Of a stretch of 62,671 nt of DNA, positions 47,596 to 56,522 are shown in pieces. Made by a program: the position numbers and the translations under genes. This stretch comes from Prevotella aurantiaca JCM 15754 (GTDB lineage: Bacteria > Bacteroidota > Bacteroidia > Bacteroidales > Bacteroidaceae), in contig NZ_BAKF01000013.1 of the NCBI RefSeq assembly GCF_000614025.1, positions 1-62,671 of the forward strand, given 5' to 3'. The notes beneath the pieces were generated by a model, which was not told the origin of the DNA, searched no databases, and was given only the letters and a program-made list of their open reading frames with translations. The stretch's first letter is position 1. Each line of letters opens with the position of its first letter.

Positions 47596-48519
47596 TTATG
47601 ATTTAGGTTGGATATTATCTTCATTTTTGATAATCATATCTAAAAACCAAATTATTTTTTCTATCGGAACAGCTGTTACAAAAGGTTCCTTTTCTGGTCC
47701 CCTAATAAGCATTCCTGCCAATAGTCCGTTGTCATCAAGTATTGGTGCCCCACTTAATCCAGCCCAATATTGAATATCTACTTCTACTAATGTCGGTATT
47801 TTAAGAATAGCATATCTATCATTATCCAATCTTTCAAATATCAAACCTTCATGCAGTACATTTATTCTATTGAGTACAGTTGAATTTTTAATTTCATTAC
47901 ATATTGTACCTGCAACAAGGTAGCGATTATCGTTATTGAAATTTTTACTGTGGGTTGAAAATAAACTAAGTTTTGGCATACCTTCTTGAATCAAAACCTC
48001 TTTATTTTGCATTATCACTTGGTTGCTTAAAAGTGGAACACTTAGGGGTTCTTTTAATTCACTAATAGCCATATCCGGTAAAGATGCAATTCTGACATCT
48101 AAAGGCAATTTTTCATCATTTATATCTATAACACCATCTATGATTTTATTAAAAATCGAAATGAATTTCTCAGGATTATCAAGCGAATCCTTATCAAACC
48201 CAAATCCTGTTAAATGATAGAACCCACCAACCGGCAGATTTATCGATTTCAATTCTCCTTCAATTTTGATATTCGTTATAATTTGAGGTGAATAATCGGT
48301 TCCTATTCTTTGCCCTGTCTCGTTAGCTGGGTCATGATCATCCAGATGTACGACATGGTCTGCTGTAATAAAAAACAAACGATCTTTATGTCGTAGAAGA
48401 AAACCACTTCCAAAACCTTTTATTTTATCGGAATTACAAGTATCAGGAATAACCAATTGAAGTGTTGCCAAAAAAGCAACAACATCTAATCGAATCATAT
48501 TTTCATTACAAGGTATCAT
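47596..48519 (-). CDS. Stand-alone trypsin-like serine peptidase
   Basis: 307 residues, no signal peptide, so cytoplasmic. The catalytic triad can be read: His55 in FFITADHVV, Asp149 in SLPDMAISEL and Ser256 in YWAGLSGAPILDD, the S1/trypsin-like order. GFGSGFLLRHKDRLFFITAD is the usual beta-strand before the His. Cytoplasmic trypsin-like proteins are recurrent in bacterial defence and conflict systems, and this one sits in mobile-element cargo, but no partner gene is adjacent. Its role is not known; the fold call is good. Confidence 0.75.
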   Translation of the reverse strand: MIPCNENMIRLDVVAFLATLQLVIPDTCNSDKIKGFGSGFLLRHKDRLFFITADHVVHLDDHDPANETGQRIGTDYSPQIITNIKIEGELKSINLPVGGFYHLTGFGFDKDSLDNPEKFISIFNKIIDGVIDINDEKLPLDVRIASLPDMAISELKEPLSVPLLSNQVIMQNKEVLIQEGMPKLSLFSTHSKNFNNDNRYLVAGTICNEIKNSTVLNRINVLHEGLIFERLDNDRYAILKIPTLVEVDIQYWAGLSGAPILDDNGLLAGMLIRGPEKEPFVTAVPIEKIIWFLDMIIKNEDNIQPKS

Positions 48520-48704
48520 TATAGCTATTACTTAAGTTATCTCTTTAAATCAATAGTCCGTTAAATTTTGAGTACTCTACCGAGTTTCAAAAAATGCAGT
48601 TAAATATTTAATTATCAATGATATAAGTTGCTTTTAAATTTGGTCAAGTCCGTGTTTTTTTTGTACCTTTATAGTTGATTACCAATCACTTAAAGATTAC
48701 TTAA

Positions 48705-49647
48705 ATGAACCAACTTGACCAGCTCAAAACTCTTTGCGATAGCGCATTAAGCCTTTGCAGCACAAAGGTACGAAAAAAATTCAAAACATTCTTCATTCAG
48801 ACGATGTTAATTTACGCAACCACATTTATCCGAATCAATTTCTCTCAGATGGGAAGACTTTCTTCATCTTGCGAACAGCGTTATCGTCAGAACTTTGAGA
48901 AGAAGTTCAATTGGATTGCATTCAATAAGTTCTTTCTGTCAATGCTTCCTATGAGACGTTGTGCAATAGCGCTTGATCCAAATTTCATCTCCAAGTCGGG
49001 CAAACATACTCCGGGACTTGCCTATTTCTGGTCTGGTACAGCCGGCACGATAAAGCGTGGACTTGAAATACTTGGCTTTGCCGTTGTGGATGCCGACAGC
49101 AATGATGCGATATTCATGTGCGCAAAGCAAACGAGAGCAGACAAGGTGGACAAAGGCAGACGCCCGGACTGTCTGAAGTGGTGTAAAGGCAACAGCTCTC
49201 TAATAGAGCAGTACCTCAGAGCAATTCACAGCAACAAGACGGAGTTCCTTAAAACCAGCAATCTGTTTGTTGCAGATGCATTCTTTTCGGTCTATCCATT
49301 TGTGGAGGGACTTGCAACTATGGGATTTAACATAGAAGGCAAGAAGACGCAAACTCGAAAGATGTTCTTCTCAACAGATACCACAATGGAGGCTATAGAC
49401 ATCTTTGACATCTACAGAGCAAGATTCCAAGAGGAATTCCTGTTTCGCAATGCGAAAGGTTTTATGGGATTAGAGCATTGTCAAGCACGAAGCGAGAAAA
49501 AACTAGACTTTGCTTTCAATATGTCCCTGGCGACCGTCAAAATGGTAAAGTATATGGCTCATAGAATGGAAATAGAGAAAACCATCAAACTCTCTGTTCA
49601 AGATATGAAGATAATGTTCTGTGCTTTGATAAAAGGACTAACAAATC
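48705..49647 (+). pseudogene. IS4-like DDE transposase, internally deleted and 3'-truncated
   Basis: The frame runs 48705-49730. The first acidic residue (ALDPNFISK), second (FVADAFFSVYPFVEGL) and the late Glu (FQEEFLFRNAKGFMGL) with HCQARSEKKLDFAFN are present, as in IS4/ISPre-type transposases. Between MGFN and KKTQTRKMFFSTD roughly 80 residues of the usual insertion domain are missing in frame. The last codons (49648-49730) come from the opposite-strand IS1595 element, which cut the 3' end. Non-functional. Confidence 0.8.
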
Positions 49648-50703
49648 TTAAATTCTTTCAAAGTATGCCTCATAGTCGTGCCACTTTATACTTGATTTAT
49701 ATTGGACAGCCGTCTTCATCAGATGTCTGAACAAGTCATATTCTGGTTTCTTGCTATCCCTAAACCAACGACGGTTAAATCTCCAACAATACTCGTTCAA
49801 GTATAATTGGAGAAACCGCTCATCAATTTCTTTGTGAATGGCATCAATACCACTGCGGCATTCTCCTGTAACGATGTGAACCCATGGCAGAACCTTAGTC
49901 ACGAGTTCGTGTGGGCTACTTTCTGTTTGAACATGTTGGACAAGACCTGTCAGAGTTTTCTTAAGGATTATGAGATTATGTCCTCCGTCTGTATCTATCT
50001 TTTAGTCATGAACTACCGACTTTTCAACATAAGGTGCTAATGTCTTGTATTGACTATTAGGTAATGCATACATTTTGATATAGCGAACAGCTTTCTTCAC
50101 CTTGCTTCTATTAGCTTGCTTTATAAGTTTAGATGCTTTGTTAAAACGCTCTGTATCAGTGTTATCTGATAGATAAGTGCTTAGAATAGAATCCGCATCT
50201 TTGCTCTGCGCAATTACCAGCACAGGAGTTTGTTTACTCTTTAAGATTTTCTCTCCGCCCTCCTCTGAAATAAAAGAAGTTGGGAAATACGATAAATCGA
50301 GTTCTATCTGCTCAGAGAGTTGATAGATACTATCTCTCTGTCCCATAATATCCCTCAGTTTCATCATCATCAACCATGCAGGAAGATAATATTCAAGTTC
50401 AAGTTGATGCTGAATCTCTTTAGCCGATAGGACTTGTTTTATGGATGTCATCATGTGCGCAGTGAAAAACCAATCATAGAGCGATAATTTGCTATGTTCC
50501 ATAACAGTGCCCTTTGTCAAGGGAATTCTGTTGCCACAGGTCTCGCACTGAAAAGATCTCCTTCCATATAGCCATTTGTACTTGGTTGCTCCACACTTAG
50601 GGCATACAACACCTACCTCTTCTCGGACACCCTTAAGGTAATTTTCGCAACTATTCTCATCGGGGAACATTTGGAAGAAATCTTTCAATAACATCAGACT
50701 CAT
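49648..50703 (-). pseudogene. IS1595 (ISXO2-like) transposase with in-frame stop
   Basis: About 351 codons. The N-terminal zinc ribbon (CPKCGATKYKWLYGRRSFQC then CG), the KLSLYDWFFTAHMMTS segment and the C-terminal DDE-type part (ETDGGHN-like KIDTDGGHNLI, VTKVLPWVHIVTGECRSG, FLQLYLNEYCWRFNRRWF) define ISXO2-type transposases. A TAA interrupts the frame after KSVVHD, with no shift: the same frame continues KIDTDGGHN. One base substitution would restore it. Inserted into the IS4-like transposase. Confidence 0.85.
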
Positions 50704-50833
50704 ATTTTTAGCAAATATAATTGATTTATAGAATGTTGCAGAAGTGTTATATTTTAATTAACATATATTAGTCCTTTTATCAAAACACAGAAAAATTACT
50801 TATACAGATAAGAAACGTAAGAGTAAAACAGAA

Positions 50834-51106
50834 ATGTATTTCGGAAGTCCCATAACCAAGAAGAATTACATGTTTATGATAGAAGGAGGATCTTTTTTTG
50901 TGATTGCTCGCCAACCAAACATCTTCCATTTCTTCGATGCGGAGGGTAAACAGGTAGCGGAAGTTGAGATAAATGGTAAGCCAATTCAAGTTGGTGAAGA
51001 TGAATTTGTGGTAAGAGATGGAAATACTGCAATCTAGTATGATGCCAACGGCAACAAAAGCTCTGAGCGACAGTTGACAGAAGAAGAGGTAAAAATGTTT
51101 AAGTAA
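50834..51106 (+). pseudogene. Small gene of unknown function with a Trp-to-stop change
   Basis: MYFGSPITKKNYMFMIEGGS... runs 67 residues to a TAG; the same frame continues YDANGNKSSERQLTEEEV and ends at TAA 51104-51106. TAG in place of TGG gives GNTAI(W)YDANGN, so the break is one G-to-A change. No family recognised. It is followed 5 nt later by the SprT-like gene, so probably was one operon. Confidence 0.6.
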
Positions 51107-51111
51107 AAGCT

Positions 51112-51459
51112 ATGAGTTATTCTGTTGAATTCTATATTGACTTACTCCATAAGATTTATCCTTGTAAGGAGAGCTTTGTTGTAGATGTGAAGCATAAACG
51201 CAACAAGCGTATTATGGGTACATATACTCCGAGTCTTCATCGTATTCGTATCTATGATAGATATTCAGACAAAGACAATATCAATACAGCAATCCATGAG
51301 TATGCCCACCACATTCATTATACAGAGAAAGAAAAAGAGGCTAAAAATAATAGACCGCATAGACCAGAATTCAAACTGATTTATCATGCTTTTGTTGTTA
51401 AGGCTATTCAAAAAGGACTGGTGTCCAACCTGCTAATTGATGACTTAGTAGCAAAGTGA
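51112..51459 (+). CDS. SprT-like zinc metalloprotease-type protein
   Basis: 115 residues. Contains HEYAHH (HExxH) at about residues 63-68 within NTAIHEYAHHIHY, and a downstream RPHRPEFKLIYH resembling the third-ligand region of SprT-like proteins (H-x-P-E-F). The N-terminus (SVEFYIDLLHKIYPC) and the 'RIMGTYTPSLHRIRIYD' strand fit. SprT-type proteins act on DNA-protein crosslinks; here it may be element-encoded. Short compared with canonical SprT (~165), so partial or minimal. Confidence 0.6.
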   Translation: MSYSVEFYIDLLHKIYPCKESFVVDVKHKRNKRIMGTYTPSLHRIRIYDRYSDKDNINTAIHEYAHHIHYTEKEKEAKNNRPHRPEFKLIYHAFVVKAIQKGLVSNLLIDDLVAK

Positions 51460-51569
51460 GGTTTATGGGTATAAAGTTAAAAAATATAGACTCATTCAAC
51501 AACTATGCATAGAAAAGGTTATGGAGGTAGAATATAATAAAATAATGCAGCAGATTAATACTTTATAGT

Positions 51570-51938
51570 ATGAAGATTATGTGTATGGAAAAATATTTTA
51601 CGGTATGTGGAATTGGTAATGGTGGTGGTATCATTGTCGATAGTATTTATCAGCAATATGCGATAAATGGTAAAGAATTATGGAAAGACAGTAGCGTCGA
51701 CCTTATGGCTATTGGTAACGCTTGGGACTTAAAAGAACTAAGTGTAATCAATAAGGTAAAAGGAAAAGTAGCTCAGATTTCCTTTGCTCGTATTACTGTT
51801 TTCATTGCTTGTTTGGGTGGCGACACCATGCCTGTGCTTTTACCTTATTATATAGAGATGGCAAAGCAGCAGAATAGCCATGTGCTGGTATGTTTTACTT
51901 TGCCTTTTGCCATTGAAGGTAAGGAGAGTGTTGACTGA
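51570..51938 (+). pseudogene. FtsZ/tubulin-superfamily-like gene, truncated by IS30 debris
   Basis: 122 residues, with a glycine-rich loop (CGIGNGGGIIVDSIYQQ) and a later VFIACLGGDTMPVLLPYY..., then SHVLVCFTLPFAIEGKE. The order matches FtsZ (GxGGGGxN..., signature GGGTGTG..., then TKPFxFEG), but the signature glycine loop is degenerate (GGDT). It stops just where IS30-type sequence starts, so the C-terminal part has been cut away. Start may be the later ATG (MEKYFTVCG). The family call is by pattern and tentative. Confidence 0.45.
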
Positions 51939-52036
51939 CTAATACCGACGATGTCGGCAATTTCTTTTCTCGCTGTTTTCTTTTGGAGTAAGGCAAAAAT
52001 TTGCGACCTTTACTCCGAGATTAATTGATGATACAT
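51934..52036 (-). pseudogene. IS30-family transposase N-terminal remnant
   Basis: On the minus strand, from the ATG at 52036: MYHQLISE, stop (TAA where a Gln codon CAA is expected), then RSQIFALLQKKTARKEIADI followed by VGISQS, the HTH of IS30-family transposases. It runs out at about 51934, against the truncated FtsZ-like gene. Confidence 0.75.
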
Positions 52037-52063
52037 TTGCAATACAAAGTTAGTTAATCTTTG

Positions 52064-52087
52064 GGAGACTTCGGTCTCCTTTTTTTA
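52064..52087 (+). terminator. UUCG-tetraloop terminator
   Basis: GGAGAC-TTCG-GTCTCC followed by eight T. A textbook intrinsic terminator; probably part of the IS30 remnant's 5' region, where it blocks read-in. Confidence 0.85.
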
Positions 52088-52112
52088 TTTGTATTGCTGG
52101 TTGTTTCTTTTT

Positions 52113-52176
52113 CCTCTCCGAGAGATGCAGACAACCTCTTGCTACGCGTCGAGAACGTCTGCATCTCTCGGAGAGG
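52113..52176. repeat. 20-bp perfect inverted repeat
   Basis: CCTCTCCGAGAGATGCAGAC (52113-52132) is fully complementary to 52157-52176, separated by 24 nt containing ACGCGT. It lies between the IS30 remnant and the restriction-methylase tail. It may be two IS ends, a hairpin or a recombination site. Confidence 0.8.
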
Positions 52177-52194
52177 GACACTCTTTTATTGCAC

Positions 52195-52555
52195 TTCGTT
52201 TTGGAACTTGCAAAATCCAGTACCTGCGAAAATTATAGGTAAAGCTGAATTAGGACTTCCTAATATGCTATGTTCTGAAACATTTTTGGCTATTGGCCCT
52301 TTTGAATCTGAAGACGAAGCAAAGAGCGTAATAAAATATACTCAAACCAAATTTTTTCGTATTTTGGTTGGGGCTCGTAAACTCAAAATATGACATCTGG
52401 CACTTATAAATTTGTTCCACTCCAAGACTTTACAAATAACAGCGACATCGACTAGTCGCAGTCCATCCCCGACATCGACCGCCAACTCTACACCAAATAT
52501 GGCTTGACAGAGGATGAAATAGCATTCATCGAATCAATGATAAAGCCAATGTAAA
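52195..52555 (+). pseudogene. C-terminal remnant of an Eco57I-type restriction-modification protein
   Basis: The frame LPNMLCSETFLAIGPFESED then AKSVIKYTQTKFFRILV matches the C-terminus of Eco57I/type II methylase-specificity proteins. A -1 shift near 52383-52390 leads into MTSGTYKFVPLQDFTNNSDI, then D, a TAG (Trp expected) and SQSIPDIDRQLYTKYGLTED...FIESMIKPM. Only about 120 codons of a long protein remain; the catalytic part is gone. Confidence 0.75.
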
Positions 52556-52562
52556 AGCAAAC

Positions 52563-52589
52563 GAGGGCAAGTATCGCATTACTGCCCTC
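52563..52589 (-). terminator. Hairpin after the 57-residue gene
   Basis: GAGGGCA (52563-52569) pairs with TGCCCTC (52583-52589); it lies 10 nt past the stop of the minus-strand gene at 52599. Confidence 0.6.
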
Positions 52590-52598
52590 ATTAAAAAC

Positions 52599-52772
52599 TC
52601 ATTTTTCTTTTCGCACACCTTTAAATGGTGTACCATCTTGTTTGACATCCATGAAACGCCCTGTATCTTTATCCCTTTTTACCCATTGTTCGGTTTTGGG
52701 ATTAAAAACCTGTGAACGATTTTTCACTGCACCATTGCGATGTCCGTCTCCTGACGGTGGATTTGTTGCCAT
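52599..52772 (-). CDS. Small conserved basic protein (57 residues)
   Basis: ATG at 52772 with a strong RBS (GGAGG, 6 nt upstream). The product begins MATNPPSGDGHRNGAVKNRS and continues QVFNPKTEQWVKRDKDTGRF...GTPFKGVRKEK. This is a recognisable small protein found widely in mobile regions of bacteria; its role is unknown. Convergent with the restriction-methylase remnant. Confidence 0.75.
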   Translation of the reverse strand: MATNPPSGDGHRNGAVKNRSQVFNPKTEQWVKRDKDTGRFMDVKQDGTPFKGVRKEK

Positions 52773-52880
52773 ATTTAGCCTCCTATATTTTATTCTTGAA
52801 TTATATAGCCAAGAACACGCTATTATGCTGACTGTTTAAATTTACAGGCAAATTTATGGGAAATCATAAAGTCATGACAA

Positions 52881-54971
52881 CTAAGATATTCCATCGTAAA
52901 AATAGCTAATTATAAATTTATCAAACGGAAGTAAATCGTTTAGGTCATGAATGATTCTTTTCCTACCTATATTATTAAACTGTGTAATAATTTCCGATAT
53001 TTCTACCGAATCATCTTCAAGATTAATCAATCCAGAATCTTGAATTTTTCTGCTTATCATTCTTGGTAGTCCATATTCTTCTAATTGATATACTAATTTA
53101 GGAAGAAAAGCATTTGCAGCTCGCCCTATAAACAAAGAAATGTCAGGTGATGTTGGGTCGAACGATTTCTTTAGTACATTTATAACAGAAAGAGTTGAAC
53201 ATAGATTATAAGATAGGTATCGTTCAGCCGAGAACAGATCTTCATAACTTACATTAGAAAGTTCGGAATAAACCTCTGCAATAGTTCGATTCCAGTTATC
53301 AGGCATTTTCCATATAGCAATTTTGATAAGTCTGGCCATATTGTCTCCGAGCAGATCTACAACATCCAAAATAGGCTCTCTCCAATTATAAGTGTTTGTT
53401 GCTGCCAATGCGGCATATCCTCTAGGCCAACTTGGATTCGCTTTCAATTTTTCTATAAGTGATTTAAGGATTCGTGGGTCAAAAGATTTAAAAATAGATA
53501 GTTTCCTTATTTGACCAAAGTTGTCAGAACCTAAAGCATCCATCATAAATACCTCATATTCTTTGATATGGTTGTTTTGCTCTTGACTTATTTCTATTCC
53601 TGGGTTTTCAGAATCTAAAGACTCTGCTACTTCATCAGGAAAACCGATTGTTAAAGTTGTATTTTCTTGTATGGGTGGCTCCTCTAAGAGATAAACTTTT
53701 CCGACAAAATATTTGAACATGCGACCAGCTCGCCCAATAATATTTCGATATGTAAAATAATCAAACTTATGCGAGCCTTTTTTATTAGACCAAACAATAA
53801 CTTGCTCTGCTTGTGTGTTAACCCCTTCTATAATAGAAGAAGTAGAAATGATTGTGTCTAGTCCTTCTGTGTATTCAAATAACTTTACTTGTATTTGGCT
53901 CAAAGACCTATGCATTTTCCCATTATGAATGCCAATACCTAGTTCACTTAATTGACATAAAGAAAATGAATCTCCATAATTAACTTTTAGCCAATCCCTG
54001 AAATTTTTAAGTAGCGGCGTTTCTTTTTTAGGTAATTCATCCGCAAGGATGTTACTAACCTTGTTAATATTATTATAACTTCCTGCATAAATCAACGTTT
54101 TAGATGTGTTATTTTGTAAGATATTGACAAGATGGTTCTTTTTGAACTCATCAGTATTTTCGCCATTTTTTTGTTTCTCATATATCTTTGCCGCTTTAGT
54201 GATAACCGTTTTGAAATCAGTCAATCTCATGAATTGCATACCTTGAGTAAAAACGTTATCTGCTATTTTGTGAATATTGGGGGCTAGATAATATTTTTGA
54301 CGTGATATTCTTCCAAGTTCAATGATTGCACTAAGTAGAGATGAACTTCTGTCATCATCAAACATCGAACTTGCTTTATAAAACTCATCAACAATAAGCA
54401 TATCAACTTTCTTTAACTTATCAAGATATGCGAAAGAACGTTCTTGTGGAAAGATAAAAATATTACGCTCCGTAACAGTTGCATCTGTTGTCGTGATAAT
54501 TTTATATTTCTGCGAAAATTTATGTTCTATTCTGCGACGTGTTTCATCTGCTAAAGCAATTGTAGGTACTATTATAACCACATTTTCCGGCTGGCGTATG
54601 GCAATAAAAGCATCTATAATAAAACTTTTACCAAAACTTGTTGGTGCACTAACAGCAATATTATCGCCCAATAGAAGTCGTTTTAGGACATGAGATTGAG
54701 CACTATGGAGTGTTACTGGAATTTTATCCCCAACATTAGCTTTAAACGCCTCAACAACAACTTGGTCTTCCCATAAAGCAGTTTTGGGGTCTATATAAGG
54801 GAATAATCCCACTTCCCTTATAACATGATTTACAAGAGGAGTATATTCATTCCCATCACGTTGCAACTTGTCCAACAAATTAATAACCATTGATCGGGCT
54901 TCTGCTTTATTGCTATTTTCTATCAAGGTGTTAATTTGAGCACATTCTTCAAATATTTCAGTGTTAAGCAT
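52881..54971 (-). CDS. hamB: Hachiman helicase HamB
   Basis: 696 residues from the ATG at 54971 (MLNTEIFEEC); the longer frame needs a TTG start. Superfamily 2 DExH helicase: Walker A SAPTSFGKSF (about 108-117), DEFY in MLIVDEFYK (about 195-198), motif V/VI region SSIIEGVNTQAEQVIVW and YRNIIGRAGRMF. HamB is the helicase of Hachiman defence, which senses damaged or phage DNA and releases HamA nuclease activity. It overlaps hamA by 8 nt (ATG within the stop region), so translation is coupled. The C-terminal ~230 residues are helical and specific to HamB. Confidence 0.85.
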   Translation of the reverse strand: MLNTEIFEECAQINTLIENSNKAEARSMVINLLDKLQRDGNEYTPLVNHVIREVGLFPYIDPKTALWEDQVVVEAFKANVGDKIPVTLHSAQSHVLKRLLLGDNIAVSAPTSFGKSFIIDAFIAIRQPENVVIIVPTIALADETRRRIEHKFSQKYKIITTTDATVTERNIFIFPQERSFAYLDKLKKVDMLIVDEFYKASSMFDDDRSSSLLSAIIELGRISRQKYYLAPNIHKIADNVFTQGMQFMRLTDFKTVITKAAKIYEKQKNGENTDEFKKNHLVNILQNNTSKTLIYAGSYNNINKVSNILADELPKKETPLLKNFRDWLKVNYGDSFSLCQLSELGIGIHNGKMHRSLSQIQVKLFEYTEGLDTIISTSSIIEGVNTQAEQVIVWSNKKGSHKFDYFTYRNIIGRAGRMFKYFVGKVYLLEEPPIQENTTLTIGFPDEVAESLDSENPGIEISQEQNNHIKEYEVFMMDALGSDNFGQIRKLSIFKSFDPRILKSLIEKLKANPSWPRGYAALAATNTYNWREPILDVVDLLGDNMARLIKIAIWKMPDNWNRTIAEVYSELSNVSYEDLFSAERYLSYNLCSTLSVINVLKKSFDPTSPDISLFIGRAANAFLPKLVYQLEEYGLPRMISRKIQDSGLINLEDDSVEISEIITQFNNIGRKRIIHDLNDLLPFDKFIISYFYDGIS

Positions 54972-55902
54972 CTTCCTTAATCTGTTTAGCTCGTTCCACA
55001 AACCAATTAACTATATCTGTTTTTTGGGGTACAGGAAATAATATTAAATGGAATTGAATATGTTCATATCCATGGATTTTTTCTTTCATTTGTTTATTAT
55101 TTTGCGATACAAAATATTTTTGCGCTCTATTTAGATGATATTTTTTGATATTTCCCAAATAGCTTTCGGACAATTCAGTAGTTTCATTTGTTATACTACA
55201 TTCATGTAGTAACAAAATAGGCACATGAAGTCTTTTTCTTATTTCATCGATGGATGTTTCACGGCGTAAAGTTGTTTGTATTTTTTTTCTGACATTAGGA
55301 TTTGCTATGACATATTCTAAATCTTTTATACTTGTAATAATGGCGTTTTCTTTCTTAATTTTGTCCGTGGAAATAGTGTCAAACACAGATTTAATTGGTT
55401 CGTATAGCCTTTCGTCAGCAATATCATTGTAAAATTTAGCTTCACCTAACCACAAAGAAAAATCACCGTCATCATCCAAAACGATATGAACACTATCTGC
55501 TCCTTTTGCATTGTCTTTGGGATTCTGTTTATAAAAAATCTTTGGAACAACAGGTAATGCATGATAGTGGTAACGCATAATTCCGTATAAAATTATTTCT
55601 GCAATCTCACTGCCTTTGCCGTTATCTTTATCAACAAGTCGAAGATTTTTTATTGATTCCGTTATAGTGGTATATGGCGATTCAGAATAAAGATTGTCAC
55701 GGTCTTCAGCTGACAATCCTGTTTGAGCAATATTATCAAATATAAACTTACGCAATTCGCCCTTTCTCCATTTACCATCTTCGAAACCATTTATAACAGA
55801 TAGCAAGAAATCGTTTTTATCTAAATCAGGTGTTGTCGATTCTTGATTTATCTCCCAAAGGCATTTGTTAATCACAATATCGAAATTTCCTATTTTTTGC
55901 AT
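54964..55902 (-). CDS. hamA: Hachiman nuclease HamA (DUF1837)
   Basis: 312 residues. DUF1837 effector of Hachiman anti-phage defence; the family is a PD-(D/E)xK-type nuclease that degrades DNA once released by HamB. Visible acidic/basic catalytic set: Glu99 (GSEIAEIILYG), Asp136 (GADSVHIVLD), Glu154-x-Lys156 (LWLGEAKFY). The C-terminal half has the conserved KKIQTTLRRETSIDEIRKRL and FHLILFPVPQK blocks. It sits 4 nt after the RloB-like gene, so all four defence genes form one transcript. Confidence 0.88.
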   Translation of the reverse strand: MQKIGNFDIVINKCLWEINQESTTPDLDKNDFLLSVINGFEDGKWRKGELRKFIFDNIAQTGLSAEDRDNLYSESPYTTITESIKNLRLVDKDNGKGSEIAEIILYGIMRYHYHALPVVPKIFYKQNPKDNAKGADSVHIVLDDDGDFSLWLGEAKFYNDIADERLYEPIKSVFDTISTDKIKKENAIITSIKDLEYVIANPNVRKKIQTTLRRETSIDEIRKRLHVPILLLHECSITNETTELSESYLGNIKKYHLNRAQKYFVSQNNKQMKEKIHGYEHIQFHLILFPVPQKTDIVNWFVERAKQIKEDA

Positions 55903-55906
55903 AGTC

Positions 55907-56518
55907 TTAATTCAAACCTAATTTATTCAATAACTCTATCACTCTATGCACCTCCGAATATGCTATCAAATCCTCTGGCGATTCTTTGCAGAGTTGGCAC
56001 AACTTTTCAGAATTTAACATCGCTCGTTCCAAATCGCCATTCTCTGTCAAGTATTTGTATAGGTTGGTGCGTATGAAATACCGTTTTGTCTTCTCGTAGC
56101 CAGGCATATACTTCTGCAATTCAGGAAGCAGTTGCTCGTAACTTTCGTATCGCCGACAAACTACATTGGGCAGAAAGTGCAGTAAGAACCAAAATTCCGT
56201 GCAAGGATTCGTTTCTACAAACATCACTCTTCCAGCATATCTCTTTGCAGCATATTTCTTCTTTGCCCGCTGATATAATTGCATTTCAGAGGGAAACTGA
56301 AATAGTCGGTCCATATCAAACAGGCATACGATAAAATCATATTGCTTGTTCAAGTAGGATTCTACCCGTTTTAGGATATGCTTGATGTCACTATGCTGTG
56401 GAAAATCTGGCGCAACCTTGAAAGGATAGCGACAAGCCACCCTCAAAGAGTCGAAATAGAACCATTCGGTCTCTCCTTCGCCTATGATGGCAATACTTTT
56501 TGTTACTGTTCGTCCCAT
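55907..56518 (-). CDS. RloB-like (Toprim-type) abortive-infection protein
   Basis: 203 residues. RloB family member (AbiL subunit ii type). The N-terminal GEGETEWFYF (residues 13-22) and FDMD (Asp68, Asp70) in YDFIVCLFDMDRLF give the Toprim-like E...DxD set; TNPCTEFWFLLHF is the hallmark 'NP..E.W.LLHF' of RloB. In RloAB/AbiL-like pairs an AAA ATPase and this protein act together in abortive infection, probably by nucleic-acid cleavage. It follows the ATPase gene by 4 nt. Confidence 0.85.
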   Translation of the reverse strand: MGRTVTKSIAIIGEGETEWFYFDSLRVACRYPFKVAPDFPQHSDIKHILKRVESYLNKQYDFIVCLFDMDRLFQFPSEMQLYQRAKKKYAAKRYAGRVMFVETNPCTEFWFLLHFLPNVVCRRYESYEQLLPELQKYMPGYEKTKRYFIRTNLYKYLTENGDLERAMLNSEKLCQLCKESPEDLIAYSEVHRVIELLNKLGLN

Positions 56519-56522
56519 ATTG

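Noticed and set aside
52113..52176. Phase-variable invertible promoter
   Set aside because: The loop is only 24 nt and contains no promoter elements; no invertase gene is intact nearby.
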